Part shown: piece by piece, positions 34,791 to 49,410 of the stretch
Position numbering within the stretch: the stretch's first letter is position 1
Layout: each line of letters starts with the position of its first letter
From: Schizophyllum amplum
Taxonomy: Eukaryota; Basidiomycota; Agaricomycetes; Agaricales; Schizophyllaceae
DNA length: 64,000 nucleotides
Direction: 5' to 3'
NCBI GenBank assembly: GCA_007026445.1
Contig: VDMD01000004.1
Location: 682,001-746,000, forward strand
Notes under the pieces: model-generated
Told to the model about the DNA's origin: nothing
Databases searched by the model: none
What the model saw: only the letters and a program-made list of their open reading frames with translations
Made by a program: the position numbers and the translations under genes

Positions 34791-37479
34791 ATGTTCAAGC
34801 TGTTCAGCAAGTCCCGCCCGGCGGCGCCCCCAGCGCGGCCTCCCCCTCACGCCCTCAGCCTCTCTCCCGAGCAGCGCACGGATCCCGCATTTTCGGCTTC
34901 GCCAGAGGACAATCCGTATGCGGCGCACATCCGGACCAGCTCCGGCAGATCCTCCTCCTCGTTCGTCGTTGTCCGCAAGCAGCAGCCTCAGGCCAGCGGC
35001 GCGCCCGCATTACTGCCTCGCAAGTCAGCTGAGGACAACTCGTCCGCCGAGTCCGCCGAATCGAGAAGCTCTGCGGACACCGTCACGCCTCCCACGTCCG
35101 CTGATTGCCACGACCCGTCACTGACGGCCAACTTGCACGTCCCCACGAAACAGCAACCGCGACCATCAGACCTGCCTCTTGTTACCATACATCCATCTAG
35201 ACCAGCTCAGGCCAGCTCGCAAACCGACATGCCCGGCAGAGACCGCCACAGCCCACCTCGCGCAGACAACAGCAGCGGCCGCCCGTCGCCAAATCGGACG
35301 AGTACCGCACCTGCCCCCAAGTCGAAGGCACTGGACAGCATCGATGAGCTCGACGAGTCGAGTCCCTTTGGCGTCAACCTGCACCACGGAAGCCCCTACG
35401 AGGCGATTAGGAAACATGTAAAGAACGCATCGCCTTCTGCCCCCAATGTGCGTGAGCGTGTATATGCGCACGGATTGTGTAGCTGACCCCCTTCCAGGGC
35501 AAAGGTGCTATGGCATTCGGCGCCTCGCTGAATTTGAAGCCTGGACAGGTCATTCCACACAACTTCCACCCGTATGCTCCGTACTCAGCGAATGTCTCCC
35601 CCGCCATCGCCTCTGCACAACCTTCGCATCCGCCCCCACGGCACAACTTCTTCCCCACGGGTGCGAATGCGCCAGGGCAGAAGGAAGCGACGGGCCTGCA
35701 TCGCGACGACCCATACGCGCTCGCTACCAACGCGCTTCAGCCCGAGCTACCCCCGACTACAGCATTGCAGAGGGCAGCTGGTCTCGAGCCAGGCAATGGA
35801 CAGACGCTCAAGCGCAGAGGAAGTCAGCAGCCGGGCACCTGGATTCCTCCTACGGCGCACAAACAGCGCAGACAGGAAGCGTCTGGATCTTCATCAGCGG
35901 GGCCAATGCGACAAGTCTCAGCGCCGGCGCATATACCCCGCGTGCCGTCGGCGCCGAAACTGTCAGGCAGCGCCAGTGCGCCTACACCACCCATCTCTTC
36001 CCCCGTCCCGCGAGTACCGTCCACACCGGTGATGTCCAGTCATGAACGGTTGCCTTCGCGTACACCGCCGCATCCACCACGCATGCCCCATGCGGCGACG
36101 GCACCGCTGCCAACGCGAACGCCGCCGCCCCCGACACAATACGGCTTCCCGGCGCCTGCTGTAGCCCGACCGCCAATGCCAGCAATGTCAGCCCAGGGAT
36201 ACAGTGACGCAGTGATATCTATGCCTGGACCTTCGCACACTCCGCCGGCACCCTCCCGTACGCCGCCCAGTACTTCGCGCACACCTCCACCGCCTTCTCG
36301 GACGCCTGGCGCCCGCGATCGGCCAACTATCTCATTGACTAGCGTAGACCCGCCATCGTATGATGTGGCATGCCCTGACGTGGTGTCGCCTACCAGGCTC
36401 GACCAGAAGACTCCCTATCTCGCAGTTCCCGAGCGGGAACTTGCTGAGTCCGAGCCTTCGGAGTATGGGGACGAAGACGATGCCTACGGTGGCCTGGAAG
36501 ATGCGCCGACGCCAGTCATACCTACCGCGCTCCTGCCTGGGGGTGGTGCTTACGCTCAGCAGCCGCAACAACGACGGTGGAGCGAACAATCTGGCAGTGT
36601 CGTGGGTGCGCCTGCTCCGCAACCCCCGAGCCGCACCGGTGTCAACCACGGTCTTTATGAGCAGCGTGCTGTTGAACCGGGTGCTCAGGGCATTCAGAGG
36701 TCGGCGACCATCGCTGATGATACGCGTGGCACGTTTCCCTACACGTCCCAGAATCCGAACGGGTCCGGCTTCCTGCCGTCCACGCCCTCACGCTTGAGGA
36801 GCGGCTTCACACAGTACTCGAATGGCAGCAGCGAACGTATGCCTCCACCACAAGGACAGCCTCCCATGCCTATGCCAGAACGTCGCGATCGTAGGGTTTC
36901 AGAGCCATGGAGAGCCCACCCTCCGAGTCAGTACGCGCCGTCAACGAGCACATCCTCCTCGGGAATGCATGGTCGTCCCCGCCCCACGCATGTACCGCAG
37001 CGCCTTGTCATGCCCTCACCGCTCGGCGGACCAGGGGGTTCGGCGCAGCCTCCGCCGCGTGGCGCGTCCGTGCAGGCCCGTTTTGTGCCGCCACAGCACT
37101 TGCCGGGACAGGGTCAGCAACCACCGTCAATGCAGATGCAGCGCGGACCGCCGCCTGTACGCGGCCCACCACCGGCTCGCAGCCATATGCAGCACCAGCA
37201 CCTGAAGCATCATCCGCCGCCGTCGATGCAGCCGGCAATGCAGGCACCAGCACCTGCAGCTGCTGTCCCAATTGCGCGCAGCCAGTCGTCGCGGCTGCCC
37301 GAGGATGACCGAAAGCTGAGGAAGAAGGGCAGTGGGCCGCCCCGCCATGACAGCTTACCGCCTGGCGCCGTCACGGTCGACCTTCGGCAGCTTGCGACAT
37401 GGGCAAGGTGGGTAAGACGCTAGACCCACCTCCGCAACCGCCGAAGAAACGCGTGCTCAGCAAGCGGCGGATACTCTGA
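34791..37479 (+). CDS. Pal1-like Ser/Pro-rich protein 2
   Basis: The start is ATG 34791 (MFKLFSKSRPAAPP). A Pal1-like motif lies near 35335-35410: IDELDESSPFGVNLHHGSPY followed by EAI. It resembles the motif in the gene at the left end of the window. One intron, about 35450-35498, follows. The rest is a long Pro/Ser/Gln-rich disordered region with many SRTPP-type repeats (near 36040-36310), potential SH3-binding sites. The frame breaks once near 37395; after it reads MGKVGKTLDPPPQPPKKRVL and the conserved-looking basic end SKRRIL with TGA 37477-37479. Pal1 in fission yeast sits at the cortex and supports cell shape. Membership here rests on one short motif, so function is tentative. Confidence 0.65.
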
Positions 37480-38802
37480 AGGTCATGGGTGTTTAACTAT
37501 GATCAGTTCACTGTCACGTCAGTTCTACTTCGTTCTACAGTCCGCTCTCCTGTTCTCTTCTCTCGTCCCTTTCCTTCCCGCGTATTCTCCTGTTCGACCC
37601 GCTCTGCCTCGGACGCTTCCTGTATCACTACATTTCCTTTCCTCTGACTCTCATCGCTGTCCACGTAGATATTTGCGCACAACTTACTAGTTTTAGTTTT
37701 CCGTATCTTAATTACTCACCTCGTATCTGTTTTCTGGCTCGCACACGAACTTGACGACTGGCATCGCATAGACCTTTGTATATAGATTTTCACGAACCGT
37801 GACTTGCAGACTCATTGGCTTGACGCGCACGTCCTAATCGAGGAATGAGGCGCGGGAGCATGCCGACTGCCTTTCAAGATGAAGATGGTAAGAGCATAGG
37901 TGCGACGCCGAAATTGGGAGTTCCATGCAGACGGTACTTAGATGACTCAGAGGTGGCGCGTCAAAATCTCTCTGCAATACCATACTCGACACCAAGGAAG
38001 GTCTGAACGTAACGCCGAGGGTGGCATTGTACTGGCCGAGGACCGATGTCTGGTCAACTGAATAAGAAGTTTGCAGCAAAGACGATCACATACAGAGTAA
38101 GGACGGTAAAGCAGGCCTCTGAGCATAAAGAGGTGTCCGGTCGGAGGTCACCGTGGGCGCAATGCAGCGGTGTAATAGAATGCAAGCTATAGGCTGGTGA
38201 GCGAGGAAATCTTCCGTGTCAGACATCTGGCCGCCGAGGCGTAATAGAAGGTCAAAATAGAAGATGCGCAATGGGCATTCCGTTACTTACAGTTGCACCT
38301 CTGACGCCCTATCTTCGGAGTGCAGCTCGGTGGACCTACTGCAGCAGAACAATGCTCGTAGCGCAGCTGCGCAAGACAATCGGTAACATTCACTTGATGC
38401 ATGCACGCCTGAGGGGCGTCAATGGTCATGATGGTCGAAAACAAGCCTTCACCGCGGAAGGCGGACCGGCCTGGAGAGTGCATCAGTGCCCAGTTCGAAC
38501 TTCCCATCCTTGATGCCGCACAAGTACTGACAGTGAGCTGCACACTGGCACACCTGGATTCCATATCCCCTTGCCTGATAACTGTCACGCAGATCGACGA
38601 CAGTCCCTGGACAATCTCGCTCTCGTGGAACGTGTTCCGAGACTTCCTTCCTTACAACCTCACGAAGATTTATCTTGGGACGAACTCGTACAATTGTACA
38701 GTACTTGGAGGGCAGATCAGCTCAAACGCGCACGGCAGACTGGGGAGACGCGACTCACGGGTATTTACAGGTTCCCATATATCACAGACGCTCGTCATCC
38801 TC
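37480..38802. other. Convergent intergenic region, about 1.3 kb
   Basis: This lies between the ends of the Pal1-like gene and the M14 gene. The first 300 bases are pyrimidine-rich 3' UTR-like sequence. The rest holds short open frames without motifs. No gene or RNA is supported. Confidence 0.5.
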
Positions 38803-40785
38803 CTACGACGCGTCTGGAAGCCCGTGCTCCCGTGCCACAAAATGCGAGATGTAAGACACAAACTGCGCTGTCTCTTCGCCCACGGGGCGAATCCACTCTG
38901 GTGGAATGAGGAAGCCGTACTGAGTAGATAGGTCAACTTTGTGAGCGATGGATAGGACAGGATCGCTCACCGTGCCCGTATCTCGCAGGTGCAACGAGTA
39001 CGAGTACTTGATGCCTGCGCGCTTGTACATATAATCCATGACATTTCCGTAGGCACTGGAAGGGGAAAATATGTCAACTCAATTCACGAGGTCCCAATCT
39101 GCGAGCAGGCAAGAACAGCAGGCGTAGGGAAAGGGCACTTACTTGTACAGATGCTCGCATAATCGTCCTGCCTTGTAGGTCACGCCATGAGCAGTGCGCA
39201 TCCGTTTGGTCGCACCCATCGCAGCTTCGAGTTGGTCCTCGTTGTCGCGGGGGATGCGCTGGCAGGAGTACGAGTAAGGCGTCGAGACTGAGTCTTTGTA
39301 TAAGCACAAGAGGCCGGGCGGGCTTTTCGAAACATACTCACGCATCTGACCGAAGCTGCGCAAGTCAAGGTATATGCCGACCTACACACGAATGAGACAA
39401 CTGGCATCTTATAACATCAAGATCCCGACACGCACCTCTCGACTGGGCGCACCGCCAACGCCGCTTCCGATAGCGTCTATATAATTTGCTAGAGCGTTCA
39501 CTTCAGGAGCCTGGAAGGGGCGCTGTCCGGGGTAAGACGCAGAGCATGGATCCGGCGTGGGCTTTGGCTTCTTTGGCTTCTTCTTCTTTCCCAGTGCAGC
39601 ATTGTCGTCCGCAAGTAATTCATCCTCAAGCAGCTCAACCTCGAAGTCGGCACTCCCGTGTGTGACGGGGCGCCACTTATAACCCCAGTTCCTGCACGGC
39701 GAATAAAAGGTCAAAGAGGAAGTAGTGATACTGCGTCCGACGAACCTGTTTAAGTCCAGGCCTGTGCATGCCACCCCGCGTCCGAGTGCTTGGCGATTTT
39801 TGTACCAAAAGCGGTCGTGTTCCCATGTATACACGTAACCGTCTGGGTTTGGGGCTGATATGATGTGGAAATCCTATGCCGGTCAGCATGACCCAAGTCG
39901 AGGTTGACGATGCCTTGCATGACTTACATAGTGCTTCAGCAACTGGCGCAGGCTGCCCGGCTCGCTGGCATTAGATGCAAGGGCATGCGTCAGATAGGTA
40001 GCGGTCGACGTAGCGATCCACTGTGAAAAGAACTCTCAGTACACCTCCCGCGAGACTGCCAACAGACACACCTCGCGAGCATGTTGCGCGCCACTGATGA
40101 CGAAGGCTAGCTTCGTGTCTGGTTCTCCCTTCTTGCCTGTCTTGCGCATGGTGGTCGCGTAGTCCGAGTAGACGTCTTCGCTGGGGACGGGCTCGTCCGG
40201 CTCCCTTATGACTGCACCCAATAGTGATCGGCCCTCGCTGCTGCGGCCATACTCAACGATGGTGACAATGTCCGGGTACGCGTCGTGCAAGGAGAAAAGC
40301 AGCGCTTCGAGGTCTGGAAGTGGGTGATAACTGTTGTGGTAGGTGCTATTGGGGAGGTAGGAAGTGGAGGAGTGGTTTGCGGGGTAAGAATGATCGGGGC
40401 CCGCGGTTGGACTGAAGGGAGGGTTTGCGATGGGTCTTCTCTTAATCGCGCTGTCGTCAATAGGTCCCAGTATCTTCTCTATGGCGTGTTCTTCCTCAGC
40501 ATCTCTCACGTAGACAAAAGCACCGCGCTCCGGAGAGATGTGCCAGACGTCAAGGCCAGCGAGCTGCGCGTACGTTAGCTCGCGATCCGAGCGCAGAGCT
40601 TCAGAGCGCACCTCCAACACGTTCCCCATCTGATTCATTGCATTTACACTGTCCCAGAGGTCAACGTGATACAGAGTCGGGGTGCTGTTGTGTGCGGGGA
40701 AGAGCAGCGGCTGCTGAGCGTCATTGGCGCGGACGACCTGGAGAAGGCCTGTAACAAGCAGCCAGCCAAAAGTACTGGCCGCCAT
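38803..40785 (-). CDS. ECM14-type M14 carboxypeptidase homologue, predicted inactive
   Basis: The start is ATG 40785, with signal peptide MAASTFGWLLVTGLLQVVRA and a propeptide. The M14A fold follows: ISGAQHARE-W (first two zinc ligands, His and Glu), SAPNPDGYVYTW, DRFWYKNRQ, GLDLNR-NWGYKW and HGSADFE. The third zinc-ligand block reads YLDLRSFGQ, with Arg where His is expected. The end reads KYSYSLHLRDTGTYGFLIPP, with His where carboxypeptidase A has catalytic Glu270. ECM14 proteins are known secreted pseudopeptidases with this Glu changed (usually Lys), linked to the cell wall. The extra loss of the zinc His is seen here. About six introns are needed and the frame is unbroken. It ends at TAG 38805-38803. 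A Lys-rich insert (GKKKKPKKPKP) lies near 39580. Confidence 0.85.
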
Positions 40786-41045
40786 GGTGGTGAGAGTCAA
40801 AAGGCGATAGGGCGTATCGGACGCCTCACACGACCTCCGCGAGTGGTGTGACGAATGAATGGAAGAGTGAACGCGACTCCCGGCCCGAAGACCGAAGAAG
40901 GGGAACTGCCTAATGGGGGTCTTCTGCACTTCAACCGTGCCTCAAACGACCAAAGACAACCAAAGAAAGAACATTTGTGGCCAAATTCTATGGAGACTGA
41001 ACAGCCTGCTCTATGTGTTATTACATATCATAATTAATTATTGCG

Positions 41046-42755
<1,710 letters not shown>

Positions 42756-43191
42756 CGTGTGTGCGGGAAGAAGGGCCGATATGTCCGAGCGCTCTGAATG
42801 CTCAAACGCGTCCTCCCTTTATACTCGACTCAGCGCATCCGCCACCGGCAGACGTCAGAGGGCGCCTACGCCAAGGATTGGTCCAGAGGAGGGCGGCCTG
42901 CACATGGCGCATCACGGATATAGCGGGGCACGGGGGGGTCAGCTGAACACTTGGCGTGCGTGCGGGGCAGGGGACGGGCGGGAAAATCCTGTTTCTCTGC
43001 GGGCCAAAAAGAGATGTTGGCGAACGTGGCTAGGAAGGGATCGACAGGATCGACACTGCGCGAGGTGCCTTATGATCACGAGGGAGGAGGATGGGAGGGT
43101 AGGGCTGGGGTAGGGCTTCAAGCGCAGGCGCCTGGCGCATCGAATTGGCAGGGCATTACAAGGGATACGAGATATGTATGATGCAAACAAA
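42756..43191. other. Invertase promoter region
   Basis: This 436-base gap holds the GH32 promoter and the 3' flank of SF3A2. No other gene was seen. Confidence 0.55.
42817..42823 (-). promoter_or_regulatory. TATA box of GH32 invertase
   Basis: TATAAAG on the minus strand, about 62 bases before ATG 42755. Confidence 0.65.
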
Positions 43192-44044
43192 TCAGTAGGC
43201 GAGGCGGAACATGAACTGGAAGCTGTACTGCTTGGTATCCGGGTCCCAGTGCGACCAGTTCCAGTACCCCGCGTCGTCGGTCTCGTCCTCGATCTCGCGG
43301 GCCGGGATGCGGAACGCAATCGTCTCGTATGGCTCGGCGGCGACCTGGCTATCATATTAGACTTTCAAATACCAACACTGCAAAATTATGGACTCACGAT
43401 GAGGTACTGGTGCGCCTTGTTTGGCGGCTCCTTCTTCTGCTCGAAGGCGCTCATGAAGCGACGACGGGGAACGATGCCGGCTTTAACTTGCGGGAGGTGG
43501 ACCTGTACCATGAGGCCCTCCTTGCCGGTGTCGACGTCGCGGACCTTGGTGACGCGGTACCCCGGGCGACCGATTTTGAGGAAAACCTTGCGCTGGACGC
43601 TGCTCTGCGTTGGGGCAATCATGAGCTGGGCATCCTTGGCGTCGCGGGCTGCGCGCCGCGCGAGGTTCGTCTGATGCTTCTTCCCCTGGGTGTGGGCCAG
43701 GTAGGAGCCCTCATTGGTGTGCAACGTGAGGCAGAGACGACATTCGAGAGAACCAAGGTGGTTGCGAAGAATATAGGGATCCTGGAAGAATGTTAGACGC
43801 GTCAGCAAAAAGAGGAGGGCTACGCACCTTGGCCAAGTCAATAGTCTCGAGCGCGAGCTTCCTCAGCCGTTCCCTACGGTCGACATTGCTCTCCGAAGCG
43901 CCTGCTACACCACCGCCACCGAACTTGCTTCCTACACGGTTCTGAGAGACATGAGTGCATTGCTGAGGGCCCTTGAGCTATACACACCTGGAAATCTGCA
44001 AGGAATTAGCATGCAGATTCGAAGAAAGGGCTTTACTCACCCAT
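43192..44044 (-). CDS. SF3A2: Splicing factor 3a subunit 2 (PRP11)
   Basis: A U2 snRNP component needed for prespliceosome assembly. The first coding exon is only ATGG (44044-44041). It is followed by an 8-base exon ATTTCCAG (43995-43988) and then AACCGTGTA, giving MDFQNRVGSKFGGGG, the invariant N-terminus of this family. The matrin-type zinc finger is SLECRLCLTLHTNEGSYLAH followed by TQGKKHQTNLARR. Then come VGIPxR-like VFLKIGRPGYRVTKV, MVQVHLPQVKAGI and, after an intron, PYETIAFRIPAREIED and FMFRLAY with TGA 43194-43192. The frame is unbroken, and residues match the family closely. The gene starts 131 bases from RRP5 on the other strand. Confidence 0.94.
43988..43995 (-). other. 8-base coding microexon of SF3A2
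   Basis: ATTTCCAG lies between acceptor CTTGCAG and donor GTGTGT. Together with the 4-base first coding exon it supplies the family-invariant start MDFQ. Confidence 0.85.
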
Positions 44045-44175
44045 AGCGTGAACGACGAGGACAAGCCTGGCGCTGAACAATGACCACCACGTGCATCAAT
44101 TGATGGCGCTTGGACCAAAAACTTTGGATCCTTGCACGGCGCCTTCATCTCGACTTCATCCCGTCTCGGAAAACA
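44045..44175. promoter_or_regulatory. Divergent promoter SF3A2 / RRP5
   Basis: 131 bases between outward-facing starts of two RNA-processing genes, probably a shared promoter. No TATA box is visible. Confidence 0.6.
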
Positions 44176-47100
44176 ATGGCGGCCCAGAAAAGGACGCTAG
44201 AGGACTCCTCGTCACCCCAGAAGTCCAAGAAGTCCAAGATGCAGTTTCCTGAGAAGTCCGCCAAGAAAAGCGCGCCTCAGCCGGCGAGCACACTGATGCA
44301 GGAGGAGGTCGACTTCCCCCGCGGCGGGGGATCCTCATTTACCCCTCTCGAGGTCAAGGCTATCCGCGCAGAGGCAGTCAAGGAGGCGAATGATGCGCTG
44401 TTCAGTGTATGTACATCTTCGATCATACAATGCGTTGCTTACACGATCGCAGGAGGGGCAAGCGTCGGAGTCCAAGAAGCGCAAGCGCAAGCAGTCCGAG
44501 ACGAAGAAGGCTTCCAAGTCGGACAAGGCTGAAAAGGCGGGCAAGATACGCATAGAGCACCTCAACTACAAGGTACGTTTCTTACTGCTTTTTAGCATAC
44601 GGATCCTGACACCTGCTTGTAGCGCATGACCCCTGGCCAAAAAATCCTCGGCCAGATCATCTCCATACAGCCCCTCGCACTCATCATCTCCCTCCCCAAT
44701 CAACTTCTTGGCCACACACCTATCACCAACATCTCTACGCAGCTCACTGCTGCGCTCGACGCCATGGACGTCGACGAGAGCGACGAGGAGGACGCTCCGG
44801 CCCCGGCGGCCGTCCCGGATCTGGAAGAAATCTTCCATCCGGGACAGTACGTCCGCGCCGTGGTAGCTACTGTGCACGCGCCCGGAACGACGGATCTGTC
44901 GGGTGTTGGACGCTCGAGAGACGAGGTTGTGCGCGCGAGCCGCAGGGTCGAGCTGAGTCTAGTCCCCGGCAAGGTGAATGCGGGTGTGCAGAAGGCCGAT
45001 CTCAAGGAGGGATTCGTACGTGTTTTCTCTACTGCCATGCGAAGTTCTCGTGCTAACGCAGTACATCAGACTCTGACTGCCGCCGTGCAAAGCGTAGAGG
45101 ATCATGGCTACATCTTGGACTTGGGCGTTCCGGGTGTATCTGGTTTCCTGAGCTTCAAGGATACCCCAAAACCATCCTCGGACGATGAAGACGCCAAGTT
45201 GCCCGTCGGCGGCCTCGTCAATGTCACGGTCCAGAAGTTATCGAAAAACGGCCGCATCTGCAATGTTACGGCCGACCCCGCCATCTTCACCTCCTCCTGC
45301 GTGGGTGAATCATTCATCTGTTCTATATACCCACTTACCTTCGACACAGGCGACCGAAGTAACTAACGTCTCCGCTGTCCTCCCTGGGACCCTCGTTCAA
45401 TCCCTCATTACCGCCGCGTCCCCCACCGGCCTCAACCTCCAGGTCCTTGGATTCTTCGATGGCACCGTCGACGAGGTCCACCTCCGGCAGGGCTCCGCCA
45501 ACGACTGGAACGTCGGCAAAAAGATCAAAACGCGCGTTCTCTACTCCTACTCGGACTCGCCCCCCAAGCTCGCCCTCGCGCTCAACGAGCACATCATCGC
45601 GCTCGACTCGCGCAAGCTCAAGAATCCCGACGGCTCGCTGGCGGACTTCCGCGAGCGCTACCCGATCGGGCGCGTGATCGAGAACGCGAAGGTGGTGCGC
45701 GTCGAGCCCGAGCGCGGGCTGATTGTGCGCTTGGAGGCGGGGGTGGAGGGCTTTGTGCATATCTCGCATACGTCGGACGAGCACGTACCGTCGCTCAATC
45801 CGCGGGCGCACACAAGATCGGCTCTTCGCACCGTGCGCGCGTTACAGGGTACTTCCCGCTCGATGGGTTGCTGCAGCTCTCGATGAAGCCCTCTGTGCTG
45901 GCGCAACCGTACCTGCAGGTCGCGGACGTGCAGCCGGGGCAGGTGGTGAAAGGCACGATCAAGAACTTGACGGAGGCGGGTTTGTTTGTGTCGCTTGCAG
46001 GCAACGTCGACGGCGTTGTGTGGCCGAACCACTATGCGGATATCACCTTGAAGCAGCCTGGGAGGAGGTTCAAGGTTGGGGCGACGATCAAGTGTCGGGT
46101 GAGTTTTGAATGCTTTGTGAGATTATCATCCGGCTGACAGCGGTTAGGTGCTGGTCGTCGACGAGGCGAGGAAGCGTATATCCCTCACTGCCAAGAAGTC
46201 GCTGCTAGATTCATCATTGCCCGTGCTAGCAAGATATGAGGACGCGCAGGTCGGCATGATCACTCACGCAGTTGTGTTCAAGGTGCACGATAAACACCTG
46301 ATGGTCGAGTTCTACAACAACGTCAAGGCCATCGTGCCCGCTAAGGATGCTGTGTATGCCTTGTCTATGTCCTTGCTTATAGCCCACTAATCATTATTCC
46401 GCTTTTCTAGTGAGTCCCAAGAACAGCGCCTTGCTGATTCCTTCCCCGTTGGCAAACCGGTCAAGGTCCGCATCACCGCTCTCGAGCCGGAACAGCGTCG
46501 TATCGTTGCGAGTATCCGCCAAGCCGCTGGAGCCTCTCAACCAATTCCCCTCACCGCCGTCGACATTGGCGACATCACCTCGGGCGTCGTCAGCGAGGTG
46601 CACAAGGAGCACGCACTCCTGACGCTTCAGCCGAGCGGTGTTCGTGCGCTTGTCTCCCTCGCGAACGTCGCGATGGTCCGCAATGTCGCGGTCGCGCAGC
46701 TGCGCACCGCGCTGCAGCCCGGCGAGACGCTCGATGAGCTCGTCGTTGTTGAGCGCAGCCCCGAGAAGGGCTTCGTCATCGTGAGCGGGAAGCCGGCCAA
46801 GAGCAAGAAGGACAAGAAGGAGAAGGAAGCTACCGCGAAGGCCCCGGCCGTTACCCTCGACACCGCGGAGATTGGCCAGGTGGTTACAGGGCGGGTGACC
46901 AGGCATGTTAGGCAGGGCGCGCTGATCAAGGTGACGGCGAAGGTGCGCGGGATTCTGCACCTGAGCGACCTGGCGGACGACTTCGACAAGGCTGTGGTGA
47001 AGGCGGCGTCTCCTCTTCCGCCTGTGGACGCAGTAGTGAAGGCGGCTGTCGTTGGCGTCGACCGGGAGAACAAGCAACTCGTGCTATCCACGCGGCCGTC

Positions 47101-49199
47101 ACGAGTAGCGCCCCAGCCGGAAAGCAGTGTTGTGGACAAGGAGGTCGGTGATATCGGCGATCTGCATGTAGGCCAGACGGTCCGCGGGTTCATCAAGAGC
47201 GTCGCAGACCACGGGTTGTTCGTTACTGTCGGTCGCGGACTCGATGCGAGGGTACAAATCAAGGAGCTGTTCGACGACGTGAGTATTCGCGGTTCCTCTG
47301 ATCGGTGACCGCCTCTGACAATGTGGTGCAGTACGTGAAGGAATGGAAGCCACGCTTCAATGTCAATCAGGTGGTCCAGGGCCGTATTCTTCAGTGCGTG
47401 CGCATTTATCTGCTGGGCTATATGTTCATCATCTATAGAGTCGACGCCGAGTCGAAAAAGATCGAAATGTCGTTCCGCTCTGAGGAGGCTCTCAAGTCGT
47501 CGACCTTGACCATGGCGATCTCAAAGAGGGTCAAGTGGTTGATGGCACGGTCAATCGGATCGAACCGTATGGACTGCTCATCCAGATCCAGCGCTCCAAG
47601 TTGAAGGGCTTGTGCCGGAAAACCGAGGTATGCTTCATTGTATCTTGCCTGTATAATATTGACGACGCGTACAGCTCACGGACAATAAGGACGCCGAGTC
47701 GACGCCGCGTTGGAGGGTTTCCGCGCGGGCGACAAGGTTAAGGCATGTATTCTCAAGCTTGCCGAACGGCGCATAGCTTTAAGTCTCAAGCCTTCCCGGC
47801 TCGGTGATGCTGGCTTCGTTGAGGACGAAGAAGCTGAAGACGACGATGACGACGAGGAGCAGGATGGCATCATTGCCGATGTCGACGCTGAGTCTGACGA
47901 TGAAGCCGAGGCGCTTGGTGCTGAGGATGAGTCCGACGACGATGGTCTCGACGGTGAGCAGGAGGAGCTGGACGACGATGATGACAAGATGAAGACGCCA
48001 TTGACGTCGACATCCCTGCCGCGGTGACGCTATCCCAATCATCTACACGCAAGCCTGCTCCTACGACTACCTCAGGACAATCACAGTCCCTCGAACTACT
48101 CGGGGCTTTCAGTGGAACACTGGCGCTGCTGAGCCTGAGTCCGACGCGGAGTCCTCCGACAGTGACTCTGAAACCGAACAGCCCGAGCGGAAGAAGAAGA
48201 AGCGCCGCAAGGAGATTGAGCAGGACCTGACTGCCGACATGCACACCAAAGCACCCGAATCCACCGCTGACTTCGAGCGCTTACTGCTTGGCTCGCCGAA
48301 CTCCTCGTACCTCTGGATCCAGTATATGTCCTTCCAGCTGCAGCTCGGCGAGGTGGACAAGGCGCGTGCGGTGGCGAGGAGGGCGTTGCAGACAATAAAC
48401 TTCCGAGAGGAGAACGAGAAGTTGAATGTCTGGATCGCGATGCTGAACTTGGAGAACGCATATGGGACGGAATGAGACGCTGGACACGACGTTCAAGGAG
48501 GCTGCACGTGCGAATGACTCGAAGACGGTGCACTTGCGTCTCGCCGCCATTTTCGAGCAGTCCAACAAGTTGGAGGTTAGCAAATACCCATCGTATATGT
48601 GCTCCTGCTAATGTGTCCATCAGAGAAGCCAGGAGCAATTCAAGAAAACGGCCAAAAAGTTTGGGCACAGCTCGAAGGCATGGACGCTGTATGGCGAGTA
48701 TATTTCCGTCGCGGAGAGATCGAGGAGGCCCGCAAGCTACTGCCGCGTGCTCTTCAAAGTCTTGAGAAGCGCAAGCGTAAGTGTTCTGTCAGTCTCGCGT
48801 CAAACCCATCTCATCGCCCGGTCCTGCAGACATCAAGACCATATCTAAGTTCGCGCAGCTCGAGTACAAGATGGCTGATCCCGAGCGAGGGAAAACCTTG
48901 TTTGAAGGCATCGTCAGCATCCATCCGAAGCGGTGGGATATTTGGTCCATCTACATGGATATGGAGGCCGGCCAGTCGAACATCCAGAGCCTTAGGTTTG
49001 TTTGTAACTGCAAGGCTCACTTCAAGCATGCTGACACCTTGGTGCAGAAACCTTTCAATCGGGTCCTCGCCATCAAAATGACGAGTCACAAAGCCAAAGC
49101 TTTTTCAAGAAGTGGCTCGAACTCGAGCATCGGTTAGGAGACGAGGCTGGTGCTGACAGGTCAAGGCCAAGGCCGTCGAGTGGACACAACAGCCAATAG
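44176..49199 (+). CDS. RRP5: rRNA biogenesis protein RRP5, with about five frame breaks
   Basis: RRP5 is a nucleolar S1-repeat protein essential for early pre-rRNA cleavage of both subunits. The start is ATG 44176 ([12 protein letters not shown]); then [20 protein letters not shown], the typical N-terminal block. Many S1 RNA-binding repeats follow, for example [80 protein letters not shown] and [20 protein letters not shown]. An acidic linker lies near 47830-47990. The C-terminal HAT/TPR repeats start with [20 protein letters not shown] and run to [16 protein letters not shown] and [13 protein letters not shown]. Breaks near 45810, 47695, 48015, 48105 and 48470 disrupt the frame; most equal a one-base deletion. 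The stop is TAG 49197-49199, or 49232-49234 if another break is present. As the gene is essential, these breaks are probably errors. Confidence 0.92.
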
Positions 49200-49410
49200 C
49201 GCCTAATTCAGTCATACTGAACCCACATGCATAGTTAGTTATCGACAAACATATATGTAACGCAGTAATAATGAACAGAGCAAGCAAACGGACTATAAGA
49301 TACTAAGAAGTACGAAGAGATCCAAGCGAGTGTGACCGTCAATCGGACGAGCGCCGAACTGAAGGGTATATGCAATGAGATGGAGGACGAACGGGATGGC
49401 GGGACGGAGG

